This document shows, piece by piece, positions 1 through 13,100 of a stretch of DNA of 64,000 nucleotides. The stretch is from assembly GCA_018340805.1 (NCBI GenBank), contig JACMZG010001908.1:45111787-45175786 (forward strand), written 5' to 3'. Every line of letters begins with the position of its first letter. The first letter of the stretch is position 1. Under the pieces are notes generated by a model that was given only the letters and a program-made list of their open reading frames with translations, made no database searches and was not told the DNA's origin. A program made the translations under genes and the position numbers. The DNA comes from Microvelia longipes (lineage: Eukaryota; Arthropoda; Insecta; Hemiptera; Veliidae).

Positions 1-222
1 TGGGCTTGAGAACTGTTAGTAGATGTTTTAAGTATGTTATGTGACTTGTAAATGGGACAGTTTTATTTATCAGTCTTGAAAGTAACAGATTTTATCAGTC
101 GTTATAAAGCTTACTAATCTATATCAAGATGCAATATAAAGTAGTTTGTCAATTGTCTTTTCCTATTTATATATTTTATTATTTTTTAAAAATAAATGCT
201 TACTATTACAAGGTGCGAAAAA

Positions 223-440
223 AGCATACGCTGCATGTCTGGGAATGGCTCTTTTTACCTCGCTTCCTTTTACTGTCTCGCTTCGCTCGAGTAAATATAG
301 TAAATATTATTATTTTTATTTATTTATACATTACTATTATTTATATATTATTATTACTATAGTAAATATTACTATATAGTAAATATAGTCGCCACGGTAA
401 AAAAAACCCTTCTTCACAGTCTTGTAACATAATATACTAG
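223..440. repeat. Hairpin repeat family C, copy 1
   Basis: Foldback-type dispersed repeat. The left arm (about 228-260, ending in TCTTTTTACC) is complementary in outline to the right arm (about 397-430, GGTAAAAAA then TTCACAGTCTTG). The centre holds CTCGCTTCGCTCG near 276-290. An AT-rich stretch (TATTATTATTTTTA type) at about 295-385 expands the loop. The right half closely matches a copy near 33.45 kb (CACGGTAAAAAA, CACAGTCTTGT.ACATAATATACTA), and related copies lie near 15.7 and 26.3 kb. Most likely a small palindromic MITE without coding capacity; the exact ends are not resolved. Confidence 0.6.
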
Positions 441-2564
441 TCTATTCTTCATTGCTCTTGGTAGCGCTGTGGAAACAAGAGATTGTGGGTTCGGTCCTTA
501 GTTCCTATGTTGAGATTTTGTGGGAAATTAATAAAGGTTTTTACATATGTTTCTTGTTTAGCTTTCTTAAAATGTTAATAGAATGCATTATGTTATTTTC
601 TACGCTGACGTGTAAGTATTATTACTACTACTACTATCTCCTCAAACGAGAAGTGCTTTGCTAGATGAATAAAAACAAAATGTTTATTTTATTAAGTTTT
701 GGAATATAATGTGTTGTAATGTGCTGAAAATACCAGTTCAGCAATGACTCACGAATTATCTGATTCTACTCTTAGCCATAATATTGTACCGTCGGTGGGT
801 TTAAAGACCTAAACCGACCTGAGTTTCCTCAAATTCAGTACTAAACTTAAAAAAATAGGGGACTGTATCTATAGGTAGGTTACGGAAGGTTAAAGATGAT
901 GCAACTCGAATAATAACACAATAGATCATGCAATATATTTTAACTTAATTACAAAAAATAAAGAATAATAAAAAAGCTGGCTTAAAAAATTAAATAAAGA
1001 TTAGGTAAATTAATAGATTTAGTTATCAATCTCTACTTATGTCTACTGATAGATATGAAATGGCCAAGAGATAGTACATATGAGCATGCTAAGAGTGAAG
1101 CGGGACGTCCCTACAAGGCTGGTAAAGATGATTTACGAAGTAATAGTTTCTAAGCAAGGTAATGAAGTATAAAAGCTACACAATACATACTACAGGTAAG
1201 GTCCATAAACATGATGGTAGGTTGAAAAATTACACAAACACTACACTTTATAGTTCACTTTTAGGTTGAGTCTGAAGTAGCTGGCAAAGGCTGGGCAAAG
1301 AACTCTACTTTTAAGGTTTGAAATTAATTAAAATTAAGTAATTTAGAGGACGTCCTAGAGGCTTGACCAAACGTTATCACTCCACTGCCTTCTGTTTTTG
1401 GGGGAAGACAAGAGACCCAACAGTTACCTTCAAGTCCCTGAGACTCATCAGAATAGCCTTGATGACTTCATATTTATAGGTTTCAGAGATGACTGAAAAA
1501 ATATTACTACATCATGAAGATAAATAAACAAACTCATGATTAACTCGTTTAATACTTTCTTTCACTCAGTTTGATGGCTTTATAGAGCTTTAATGTTCTC
1601 AAGGTAACATAGGCCTTTTAAAATATTATATTTTAATTTAAATTAACTGGTCTCAAACTTTAAAATCAACTTTAAATTATATAAATATCAAAACTAAACT
1701 TGAATTTTAAAACTAATAAAAATGTTTTTTAAAATGGAAAATCCTCTGATTTGAGCCAATTTTGTCTTTAAATATTTATTAAAGGTATACATAAACTTTA
1801 TTCTTACAAAAAAATTTAAAAGTCTACAGAATAAAAGTAAATTAAAGGAGTCTATGAAGTACATGACAAGTTGCCTCATGGCGGGAAACTTAATGCCGCT
1901 CAGGTAGGAAGAACTTTGAAACTTAAACGTAAAACTTACCACAAATCAATCTTTTTCTTTCAACTTAACTAACTAAAACTGACTTTATAAGTGGCTCTAA
2001 TTCTTTTTGGAAGTTTGTTCCTTTGATTTATTATATTTTATTTCAGGCAATAAATATTGTTTCAGCAGGTAAATTAGTCAATAAATCATGTTCATAATTT
2101 TATTTATTAACTCAGCTCTTTCAAAAAGTAAAATCATTTAAGTATAATTATAATGAAAAATGAAAAAGAGAAATTTATTGAAACAGATCACTTCGCCATA
2201 AAATTAAAAACAAAATTTCAAGATGATAATTATTTACTTCTAGTCCGGAGAAAAAGTGCACTTAAAGTTGTCTCTTTGTTCTTGAACAAAGCACAGAGTT
2301 TAATCATTTTCATTCTCCCTCGCATTGTCTATTATATAAAAGTAGAGAATTTGAGCCTTTGAATCTCCTTTGCTGCAAAATAGAATATTTACATCATGTA
2401 TTTTTCCATCGCTAAATACTTTTAGAGAGATATTTATGGAATATAAATTCGTAACCCTGCATGATTTTTTCAATTGTTGATTGAGAATAAAACCTTCTAA
2501 GATAGGACGGAACTAATGTAGGCTTAGACATAACTTCGATAAAAGAAATACCAATTCACTGAAA
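441..2564. other. AT-rich DNA without recognised features
   Basis: I see no coding region, RNA gene or clear repeat here. ORFs are short and of low complexity (for example near 1694-1942 on the minus strand) and match no family I recognise. CAGGTAAGG near 1190 is a splice-donor-like string, but there is no coding sequence beside it. Confidence 0.5.
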
Positions 2565-2990
2565 TAATTCTGGCGCGGTGGTCCGCATGTCGGGTGAATT
2601 TCCTTTGGATGCGTGTTTCTATGCTAAACAACAATCCTGATGGAAAGATAATTTTTATAGTTTTTTTACATTATATAAGTTTTACAACTACTAAATAAAA
2701 AATTCCGGCGCGGTGTCCGCTGTCGGCGAATTTCATTTAGAATGCGTGTTTCCGTGCTTAACAACCCATTTCTTGCTTAAGGTTCCGGTTCATGGTTTAG
2801 AACCCAAGCAGTTACTCAATTGTCAAATATTGCTCGTAACTCATTTTGTCTGTATTTTTCAAAGAAATTCGCTAAAACCTTTAAAGATAACTGACAAAGC
2901 CTAAATATAAGTAACTTAGCTTTAAATTAGTGCAAATAATAGTGCGTACTTCTAATTTTAGAGGCATAGTTTTGTACAACCAACTGGATA
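2565..2990 (+). repeat. Dispersed GC-rich repeat, family B, copy 1
   Basis: Matches the repeat at 52.35-53.17 kb over most of its length. It carries two related modules, each starting with CTGGCGCGGTG or CCGGCGCGGTG (2571 and 2704) followed by GTCCGC and TCGG.CGAATTTC. After them comes a body with ACAACCCATTTCTTGCTTA, CAGTTACTCAATTGTCAA and ACTCATTTTGTCTGTATTTT, and a tail with GTGCAAATAATAGTG and TACAACCAACT. It is more diverged than the 52-kb copy, so it is an older insertion. Probably a non-autonomous retroelement (dimeric SINE-like); no protein is encoded. Confidence 0.7.
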
Positions 2991-4405
2991 ATTAATAATA
3001 ATTTTGCATGAATTACCCGTTTTAGGTGTTTTTAAGACTACCTGAATACTTTCACAAAGTACCCTATCGCGCGCGTGTGTGTGTAAGCATGTAGACATAG
3101 ACATATAAAAGACCAACAAATGTTTTCTTTTCGCACATAAGGCGGCGTTAGAATGACAGGGGAACAATAAATGTCTAATGGTATCATTCTGTAGGGTTAT
3201 TAAAGTCAGCTTAGATTTCATTAGTAGTCGTAGCAAGTATTATCTGGCCAATGAATTGGTTTTCGTCCCAGATAGAACTCATCCTAGAAAGAATATTTTA
3301 TAAGCCTTTATGTACAATACATTTTTTACTTTCACCGACGAAAAAACACTATATAATATACTAAACCCCATTCTTGCAAAGTAGAAGCATTTTTTAGAGC
3401 AAGTTTATAACAACTTTATAAAGTTTAAAGAGAAAATAAAAGCTTTAAAAGAAAACAAAAAGAGGGAGTTTGGACCCAGGTGATGCTCTTACTCCAGTTA
3501 GACTTTATTTTATTCTTTTTTTTATAAGTACTTAAAATATAGAAATAAACTTAAACTATTGCAACTCTGCTATAAGTCTGCTTTCTTAATCAGGGTACTT
3601 TACTTTATTTAAAGCTTTTATAATTTAATTTACAAAAATAGATTTTCTAATTCAAAGTCATCTCAAATTTCATTTTAAATAAATATTTTATGTAAAAGTA
3701 TAATTTTAAATAAATGTATAGAAAAATATTCTTTTAAAATTTTTTATAAAGTTATAAAATATATATATATATATATATATATGCAAAACTTATTTTTTGT
3801 GATAAGGGGCCTCTAAACGGATTTGATTTCTGTCACTTTACTAAAATTTAAAAATACATTTTCTAATAGGAATTGCAATGAAAATAAAATTCCCAATTTA
3901 GTTAGTTCTTTAGTATCACTAGAATGGTGCACCATGAATTTATACTAATAAGATTAAGAGCAGAAAATACACTGTTTATAAAAGCAACCCAAGAGAAAAG
4001 AAAGTATTCTGGAAAATGCTTTTGTTTAGCTTTTCATTCTCCTAACGGAAAGTCTAGATAGTAGAGGCAGAGGGTTCAAACAAAGAACGCTTTCACTCAC
4101 TTGGATGCTTTCTGAGCACTGAGTTTGATAACAGATAGAAGCACCATGATTGAGCAAACCTTTCGCTCCAAACCTTCTCTGACCACAACAGAAAGCTCTA
4201 TAGAACTTTTTTCTGTATTTCTATAATACTTGCTCTACTTTCTTTTGGATATTTAAAATACAAAAAGTCTTTGTTATAAGTGAAACTAAATGAAGTTTTG
4301 TACCTCATGCAAAATGAGTAAAAATGTTCTTTTAAAATATCTTATCACCTTCTTACAAAAAGAGAGCTTAGAAAAATTAAGGGATAAATGAAAACAAAAA
4401 CCTTT
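2991..4405. other. AT-rich DNA, mostly unremarkable; short (TA)n at 3758-3782
   Basis: Only short low-complexity ORFs occur. A (TA)n run of about 25 bases lies at 3758-3782. A short alternating CG/TG run (GCGCGCGTGTGTGTG) occurs near 3069-3083. No gene is recognisable. Confidence 0.5.
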
Positions 4406-4439
4406 CAACAAGAACCCAGGAGGTTAATGTATCTTACTA

Positions 4440-4580
4440 ACATTTAATAGCATAGAGATATATACTAGAGGGAGCATAGCCTATCTTAATACATTGAGAG
4501 GCCTGAAACATTTTTAGTGGGGCTCTCAGGGGCTCTGTGTAACCTTATTGAAACCTCCTCCAAGAGAGGTTATAATATTA
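4440..4580 (+). repeat. Dispersed repeat D, copy 1
   Basis: The stretch containing GGAGCATAGCCTATCT, ATACATTGAGAGGCCTGAAACAT and GGGGCTCTGTGTAACCT recurs in inverted orientation at about 32050-32165, with similarity over roughly 110 bases. It is a non-coding interspersed repeat of unknown class and borders the minisatellite that follows, whose unit also appears once just upstream (about 4413-4449). Confidence 0.65.
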
Positions 4581-4779
4581 ATCAATTTGTTTGGGCTTCC
4601 AAAGATTGTGTTGAGATTTGTATTTTTAACATTCTAATATATAATTTACTGTTTGTTTGTTCTGTTTATTTGATATAATGATAATCGAATGTGGTCAGGT
4701 ACTTTTTCGATGTTTTCAAAATTAACCAATAGGGTCTAGTATAATTTCCAATCAAAATATAGTTATTAACTACTAAACA

Positions 4780-5545
4780 AAACCCATGAGGGTTAATGTA
4801 ACTTACTAACATTAATAGAACAAACCCACAAGGGTTAATGTAACTTACTAACAGAACAAAACCCATGAGGGTTAATGTAACTTACTAACAGAACAAAACC
4901 CATGAGAGGTAATGTAACTTACTAACATTAATAGAACAAAAACCCATGAGGGTTAATGTAACTTTAATAATAAAAAACCATGAGGGTTAATGTAACTTAC
5001 TAATTTCTAACAGAATAAAGCCTATGAGGTTAATGTAACTTACTTTCATTTAATAGAACAAACCCATGAGGGTTAATGTAACTTACTAACAAATAGAACA
5101 AAACCCATGAGGGTTAATGTAACTTACTAACATTTAATAGAACAAACCCACAAAGTTAAGTAACTTAACTAACAGAAAAAACCCATGAGGGTTAATGTAA
5201 CTTACTAATTTCTAACAGAATAAAACCCATGAGGGTTAATGTAACTTACTAATAGAACAAAAACCATGAGGGTTAATGTAACTTACTAATTTCTAACAGA
5301 ATAAACATGAGGTTAATGTAACTTACTCTTTTAATAGACAAAACCCATGAGGTTAATGTAACTTACTAACAGAACAAAACCCATGAGGGTTAATGTAACT
5401 TACTAACATTTAATAGAACAAAACCCATGAGGGTTAATGTAACTTACTAATAGAACAAAACCCATGAGGGTTAATGTAACTTACTAATTTATAATAGAAC
5501 AAAACACAAGGGTGTTAATGTAATAAGTTAACTTACTAACTTCTT
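4780..5545 (+). repeat. Minisatellite, about 28-46 bp units (AACCCATGAGGGTT)
   Basis: About 20 tandem units are built on AACCCATGAGGGTTAATG followed by TAACTTACTAAC and a variable TTTAATAGAACA spacer. Unit length varies because the spacer is present or absent. Each unit contains a small inverted repeat, AACCC-ATGA-GGGTT. An isolated degenerate unit lies upstream at 4413-4449, suggesting that the array grew from one copy next to repeat D. The minus-strand ORF at 4666-4866 is only a translation of this array. Confidence 0.9.
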
Positions 5546-6715
5546 AAGACTAGGTATAATAAAAACTATAAACTAAATACAATTATCAAGTAGAGCAGAG
5601 AAGATGCATAAAGACCACTTTAAAGTTATGGTGTCTAACAAACTAACTAATATGCTCTATTCTGACCATATTCAAAATTTTGATTTAAAGTAGTTATTAA
5701 GTATTTATTTAAATGATTATCTTTTTCAATTGTTTGTTGTTTTAAAGTTTATTGTGTTTCATATAAGGATAAGTTTTGTTTTGTTTAAGCCTGAAGATAC
5801 TTAAGTTGTTGAAATAATAATAGTAATCAAAATATTAACAAACTGTAGCAATCACCGTAACTAAAAACAAACAAGGATTTGTCCAATAAAGTGATTTTAT
5901 TCAATTTGTAAAATAGTTAACAACAGTTAAGGATCTAGAATATTTGAAACTACAGAGTTATTTTGGTGTTGATCAGTTGACAGCCGGTTAATCAGTGTTA
6001 GAATTCTATGTTTTCATATCTTCCAGCCCTAGGAAAGATCGGCATATACCACTACAGATATTTCTCTTTTTTTATCTTAGGCGGACTGTCAATCAATCAA
6101 CACGGAGCATATAGCTGTTGCTAAGCTAAAATGATTCTTCGATTACTATAAAAAGAACACCAATATTTAGTCATAGATATTTTTATTTAATATACATGGT
6201 GGAATGAATATTGAAGAGAGTAGTTCATAACAGTATACGTATATTTACGGCAAGAAGCCGAGTGACAGATGTGCATATACTTTAGTGTACAGCAGTAACA
6301 CGAGGCAGACAAGGTACCAACTATTTCATTTTTATGTCTCTCATACGAAGGGCTCCATGGTTAAGGGAAAATATGAATTTATGGGCGGCTCTGACCGCGT
6401 CTCTCCTGAGCCATCTCTATAATATATACCAGAGACCAGACTCACTCTTGTTTTCGACATAAAAATGGAAAATATGGTAAATATCATTGTATCGGCTTAT
6501 TATTATTTTTGATTAAAAACTTTTTATAAAATCAACCTTTCTCGATTAAACGATAAGAAAGATGATACTGGCACAACTCCATGGCAGTTGTATTTCAAAC
6601 GTCAAGGTCACTAAAGATTTTCAATAATTTAATCTTTTAAATTACATTTTTATTAATTACAATTTATTTTTCTGGGACCTAACTGACATGTTATTACTTT
6701 TGCTAACTAACTACA
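5546..6715. other. AT-rich DNA without recognised features
   Basis: No ORF or repeat that I can identify. Two less AT-rich patches (about 6020-6130 and 6340-6450) have no coding or RNA signature I recognise. Confidence 0.45.
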
Positions 6716-6718
6716 CTA

Positions 6719-6890
6719 GTATGTATAATAATACATACCTATACATATGTATAATAGTACATACTTATGTATTATTATACATACCTATACATATGTATAA
6801 TAATACATACCTATGTATTATTATACATACCTACACATATTTATAATAATACACACCTATGTATTACTATACATACCTATATATATTATT
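6719..6890. repeat. TA-rich palindromic tandem array
   Basis: Three to four units of about 60 bases alternate TATGTATAATAATACATACC with its near complement TATGTATTATTATACATACC, so every unit is a near-perfect inverted repeat. Likely to extrude as hairpins; non-coding. Confidence 0.85.
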
Positions 6891-6904
6891 AATCTAGTGT
6901 AATA

Positions 6905-7680
6905 AAAAATCTAGCAAGCGAAGCGAGCCTTTTTAAAATGTTTCGTAAATCAAATATACAACTTAGTGAACAAAACGAGCCCATTTTTCTATTTTTTGCA
7001 GTTAGATTATAGAATACCATTAAAGAAATATTTCTAAATTGTTGTTGAGTTGGTTTTTTTAATTTTTATATTTGATGTATTCTTCTCAGGTGAGTTATTG
7101 ATGTAACGCATTACTAGTCTTATAAACTTTTGTCAGAAATATACTGCATACTCTAAATGTGAGAATATTTCTAAACATATTAACTAGTAATATGTTGCAT
7201 CAGGAACTCAAGTGAGTAGAAAACATCAAATAAAATTAATAATAACAGGCACGCTTCGCTACCTAGTTTGCTATAAATATATACAAGAGAATATGACAAG
7301 AGGCTCGCTTCATGCTAGATTGTGCATATTTATACTACCTAGTAAAAAAGGGTTCGCATCACTCGCTAAATTGCGTGTATTTTTTGATTCATTCATAATA
7401 AAACGGTGCTCGCTTCACTCGGTTGGTTGCGTATATTTATGAATTCACATATCAAAAAAGGGCTCGCTTTGCACGCTAGATTGAATATAGTAATAATTAC
7501 ACATAGTAGAATAGCTCATATATGCATTGTGATGTTTAGAAAATAAAGGCTTGCAGCGCTTGCTAGATTGCGTATATTTAGAATTTTACACAATAAAAAA
7601 GGGCTCGTTTCGCTCGCAATATTGCAGTTGTTCTTAATAGACAGTAAAAAGTACTCGCTTCGCTCGCTAAGTATCAAGAG
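6905..7680 (+). repeat. Degenerate array of GGGCTCGCTTCGCTCGCTAG motifs
   Basis: The motif GGCTCGCTTCGCTCGCTA recurs in degenerate form roughly every 50-60 bases (near 6915, 7248, 7303, 7355, 7407, 7462, 7550, 7605 and 7653), usually after an A-rich run and followed by ATTGCGTATATTTA. An old tandem array; the ORF at 7212-7442 runs through it and is not credible as a gene. Confidence 0.75.
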
Positions 7681-7912
7681 TATACATTACAATTTATCTT
7701 TATCTTGTAAATTCTTATACAATTAGTAGAAACCAATTATTATATAAAATTATGGCCGCCATGTTAATGGCATATCTTAATAGATAGTAAAAAGTACTCG
7801 CTTCGCTCGCTAAGTATCAAGAGTATACATTACAATTTATCTTTATCTTGTAAATTCTTATACAATTAGTAGAAACTAATTATTATATAAAATTATGGCC
7901 GCCATGTTAATT
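7632..7912 (+). repeat. 143-bp tandem duplication
   Basis: Two nearly identical copies, 7632-7774 and 7775-7912, each run from TCTTAATAGA.AGTAAAAAG through TACTCGCTTCGCTCGCTAAG to ATGGCCGCCATGTTAAT. The few differences indicate a recent duplication of the end of the preceding array together with its GCCGCCAT-containing flank. Confidence 0.92.
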
Positions 7913-8175
7913 TTTTTTTAATTTGTTATATATCATTTTTTGGTCTACTAATCAAGAGCTTTTCAACAATATATTTTTAGATTTATTTGTTTAATTTATT
8001 TTTTTTAATTTTTCCATTTTTGCCGCCATTTTTAAAAGTTTTGAAAACATTAAAAAGTTTTAATATGAAACATATATTTTATTTTTTTACTCTTCAAGAA
8101 CTTTCAAACAATATGACTTGATTTTTTCATACAAAATTAATTTTTAAGAGGTCCGCCATATTTGCCGCCATTTTG
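7755..8175. promoter_or_regulatory. Cluster of GCCGCCATNTT motifs
   Basis: GCCGCCAT occurs at 7755, 7898, 8022 and 8164, with a variant TCCGCCATATT at 8152. GCCGCCATNTT resembles the binding site of the YY1/Pleiohomeotic zinc-finger family (established for that family). The first two copies come from a tandem duplication, so the cluster may be fortuitous. Another copy is near 15371. No nearby gene gives this a context. Confidence 0.25.
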
Positions 8176-8344
8176 AAAACCATTTACGAATTTTATACAA
8201 GAACTATACAGCTGTCACATGTAATTATTACTACTCGCACATAAATTTTGATCAAAATCGGTCAATTTGTGCGGCAGTTTAATCAAATAACGTGTCATTT
8301 AGCCGTCTAATGAAAAACTGACTGATGTTCGGTCAAAAATGAAT

Positions 8345-10105
8345 AAAGTATTGTAAATTTAAAAAAATGGATAAAAACAAGAAAACAACAGGGCGTTATA
8401 TTCTATTAAAATAAGGAATTATAAAAGGAAATACCTGCCAAGATATCCATCTCATTTCTTTCATTCAGTCTGTTTTTTATATCCAAGGGATTTTATATCA
8501 CGTTGCTTCCTCCTTCACGAGGTAATGTGTTTCACTATTTCTTTATCACATTTATGTTTTGTATAGTGAGACACATATCTTTTTACATCTAAGACTTTAT
8601 TTATCATATCTTTTCTTAAGGTGAGATGCGTAATTTTGTTCCAGAATTCACTCTTTTTTTACTTATTTCTCTAAGTAAAATATGTTTCACTTTCTTTTTC
8701 TTCAAATTTTCTTCCTTATTTAGCATGGAAACTTTATAAAAAAGACAGTACAAAGGCTACACCAATCCTTCATTGACTTTTTTTTACAGAAGTTAGCAAA
8801 GATTTAAAAGAAAATTGGGAATAGGTGTTACGAGAAAAATCTCTTCTGTTTTATATTATAAGAGGATTTTTTTTATTATTTCCATTTCAAAGCCCTCTTT
8901 TTTCCATAACTAAAGTCAATGAGTTTCTGATCAGAATTAAAAACTGCTGACTTTTTAAATAAGAAATTTATTTACTTTGATTTTACCCCTTTGGAGTTTT
9001 TGGTGGATCAAAAAGATCTTGAATAATATCTTATCAGGTCTAAATAAGGTTTAAGGTAGAAAATATAACAGTTTTTCCACGAAACGAGTTTCATTTAAAG
9101 GGAGATTTCGTAATAAACACTTTCGCAATACTCGTTATCAGTATCAGTGAAAACAAACCGAGGCACTATAAGACGGACTGTGGGGTTAATGAGGATCTCA
9201 TGTTCCTCATGAAACATCAGAATTAACTTTTAAAGCTAATGTTTCTCAACTTGCTTTTTCGTTGTCGCGTGCACTGATGATGTAATTAAACTGACATCTT
9301 TTCTTTCGACTTAATACCCCATAAAAATATTTATTATAAAATAATACAATTTTGAATATTGATTTAAAATATTATTTATAAGTGAAGGCTAAACTTGATA
9401 TTTACTTTACTGTACATTATTCATAAAAAATGTGTATTGTGCACAGGCTAACTCCTGTATTCATTCAAATACAGTTTAAAATAGAAGTTCAATGACATAA
9501 GTTTCTATATTATTTCCGAACTATCTCTACAGGTTCCATTAGAATCGAACTTAATTTAGTTCACGCAATATTCAGTCCTGTAGAATGCGCTCGGGTTGTT
9601 TCAGTATTTTGGTGGGGATTAAAATTTCAGTTTTAAGGCATATTGCGACAATCAAACCCTAAACTTGTTAGCACTATTTTTTTAGCATAATAAACAATTT
9701 TTTGTCTAATTTAGTAACGTTTAAAAAATCACATTATAAGTCAGTTTCATTGTTTAAATATTTAAACTAAAGAATATTTATCTTCGGCTGCTAGTTCTTC
9801 ATTTGCTTCTTTAATTTGCGATATAAATAAACAGATTTGAACAAGTACCGAAGAAATAAAAATTATAACTGTTAATACGTAAAATCCATGATTCATACTG
9901 ATTCAATAAATAGCTAATTTATATATTTCAACAAAATTTATAAGTCCCTACAAAACACCGGGACAGGGCGATGAGAGGAAATCGAAAAATGTATAGGAAA
10001 TAGAAATGATACATACAAAATCAGGCACAGGGTACCTAAGTACTTTCCTTCTCAACTTCGCACTACTTCATTCTCACAACTCGACAGCTCAACCTGAGAA
10101 TATCA
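8345..10105. other. AT-rich DNA without recognised features
   Basis: No coding region, RNA gene or repeat that I can support. ORFs are absent or very short. Confidence 0.45.
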
Positions 10106-10111
10106 TAATTT

Positions 10112-10190
10112 CTCGTAGGTTAAGGTAGTATCACTTGGGTCTCGCAGCCAGTGTTCAAACCCCGGCTGGCTCTAACTTGCTGTTAAGTCG
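10112..10190 (+). repeat. tRNA-like fragment (possible SINE head)
   Basis: GTTCAAACCCC at about 10153 resembles an RNA polymerase III B box, and the region from TAGGTTAAGGTAG to CCGGCTGG has a tRNA-like order. No convincing cloverleaf or acceptor stem is present. Probably an old tRNA-derived SINE remnant. Confidence 0.3.
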
Positions 10191-13100
10191 GAAAAACAAA
10201 ATTATTTTATAAGCTGTAAATGTTACAACTAAATAACCTCTACGATATTGTATCCAGTGTAATTTAAACATTTTTAGTCTAGAAAGAGATTTTACTTGTC
10301 CAAGGTTTTGCGTGTCAGATATCGTCTAAAATTAAAATCTTTTCCCTTTACTCTACATCGCTTCGTGCATAAAATACAGACAAATAGTTCGAATCCTTGT
10401 ACTGTAAGTATTTATACTGCTTTGTAATGAGAAAAAACGATTGATTTTTATGTACAAAACGTTAATTTTAAATAAGCAATTGTTTTTTTAAGTAAGCTTG
10501 TAAAAGCTTAAACGAGTGTTTATGAAACCTTGTGTAAGATAATGTCTGTTGAGACCAGAACGTTCTACATCATTTGTTTAAATATTTTCTGCATTTTTAT
10601 GCTGAAATGGATTTATTCTAGTGAACCTTTGAGCAAACTACAAACATTAGATTTTCTTGCCTTTGTATCATTAAGTTAATTATATTTAATATGTTCAATA
10701 ATTGTAAAAGATAAAAATTTAAGAGACACTGTAAAACGTAAAAGTTACATATAACTATAACCTTCAAATTATATATAATAATCTTTAAATTCAGAATGCT
10801 CAGGTTGACATGGATTTGATTGCTGTTTTAATCATATGATGTATGGAAATGGATACATCCCCTTTTTTTATACAGTACTAGGATTTTTCACTGCAGATTT
10901 TCAAAAGACCCTTTGCAATAATGTTGTTTTGTTATGGAAAATGTTTTCCAAAACAGGTCTGAGACTAGTTACTGTAACTTTAAAGTCATATGTTTTTCAG
11001 ACTAGAATAAGACGGGTTTTGCCTTTAAGCTCAGAGAAGCAACAAAAGCAACCCCTTGTGGTTTGAAGCAGCCCTAAAACCACAACTAAGCGATCACTCA
11101 GCGGAGAGCTTGACCTCTATCACAAACTCTACTATAACAGATCATTCTGTCTTTACAACAGTTTTAAAATAACCGTCTCTAGTTTTACTAAACAAATTAC
11201 TACATTTCATTTTGAAGAATTATGTTTAAATTATATAAAGACTCATTGTTTAAGAGACGCCCTTTTTCAGAGTTGTTCGATTTTTTGCATGAAGAATTTT
11301 GAGCTGTAAATATTCAGGAAAACCTCTAGTTCTAATTATGTAATGTAAATCAACTGCACGTTAAATTATAAAATAATGTACATAAACGCAATCAAGAAGT
11401 GTGTAATTCGTTGTAACTGCTTCTCGTGTTATCTAAGCCAATCCACAAATGTGTTATTTTGCTGATTACAGTTATTACTGTAACTTGGGTCCATTTCAGA
11501 GCATGCTTGTTGCTTCTGTCTACTTATCTCACACTACTATTTTTACAAAAAAGTTTTATTTCACGTCTAAGAAAATTTTATAGTAAGTTGTGAGTGAAAC
11601 CCCAATTCTATCAATGTTCCATGTTAATATTTGCTTTGTTTTGTTATATTTCAGAGGATCACGAAAAACTTTAGGAAAGACGGAAGAAAGTATTGTATAA
11701 TTTTTATAACATTTAGGCGGGTTGTACAGTACAGGCAACATAGGCTCAAACGTTGTGCACTTGTTTTGTGATTGAATCCTACCGCTCCTTCTTTATTATG
11801 CATTTAGACGGCGTTATATCTGAAAGGTATAACGCCTTGATCTCATATCTAAGTATATTAAAAGTTTGAATTGAAGTTATAAAATCAAACACAATGGAGA
11901 AAAGGCTATAGTAGTTTGTAAATATTCAACTTAAATTAAATGTTATTAGAAGTACTTATATGTTGTTGGAATTTATTATCCAAGTACAAATCAATATATT
12001 CTAGCAAGGAAGAATTCAGACCTTTAACTCTTATACATTGTTCTGTAAGACATTAGAGTTAGTTTGTCGCTGAAGCATTAACATGTCACCAGTGAGACTG
12101 TGAGATAAGGTTAACTGGTGTTCTTGCGGAGAGCCTGGGACCCAGGTGCTGTCCCTCGTGTATTTGGATCTGCTCAAGGTTTGGAAAGGCTTTTACACTA
12201 GTCCCCCTCTCCATTTCCCCTCTCAACTTACTTTTTCAATATTCCAAATTGAGGGTCCTTTTCTAATATTGCCTTCATCCTACTCCCTTTTTTCTTATCT
12301 AAGTAAAAACTCCTAAACCTTTTTGCACACCTACATAGACAGTCTACCTATGAATAAAAACAAATTTTGGAGAACTCTACACAGAAACTTATTTTTATTC
12401 TACTTGCCCCTTCCACTTCCTAAGAACCCACTTGGAAAGTAAATTGTTCTAGAGGGCTTGTTCTCTACTTGCTCCAATATCCCGCAAGCCTTGCTATGGT
12501 CAAAGAGCAAAACTCCAAATGTTTATTATTTCTATCTTAGTTACATTTAAATATTCTACAAAATCGAATAAAAAATTATCTTCCATAAAACATTGACTAG
12601 TATTTTCATAAAGTAATTAATATTAGTACGGGTGATTATTCCGAGGCAGATGTGTGAACATCCTTATTAATTTTTCTATTAAGAAAGGCATTGAACAATA
12701 TTAATTTACATTAATTAAAAATATTTCTAAGTTAATAAACAGAAATAAGTCCAACTCTACCTTAAATCACTATATTACTTCTACCTTATCACTCTATATT
12801 CGAGAGCTCTTAGTAAAAAAACTAATATCAAAAGTTTAACTAGATAGATAATCTGGAAGGAAATGCTCATGTTACCATGGTTTTTTTAACATAAAATTAT
12901 ATTTAGGGTGCGTCTTGCTGCCTCTATCAGGGACCGTCCGTGCCGATACCCTAGGACTTTATTTTGTGCTACAGTAAAATGATTTATATAAAATAATAAA
13001 TCTCTACATATCAAGTTATTTTTGTGGAGCGACGTCACGCTTATCGCAATATCACGCACATTCTATATACATGTAATTCCTTAACGTACTGTAATTATTA

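Noticed and set aside
4780..5545. Possible CRISPR array (regular repeats with spacers)
   Set aside because: Spacers are short and are themselves variants of one sequence, repeats vary, and the context is eukaryotic; an ordinary minisatellite.
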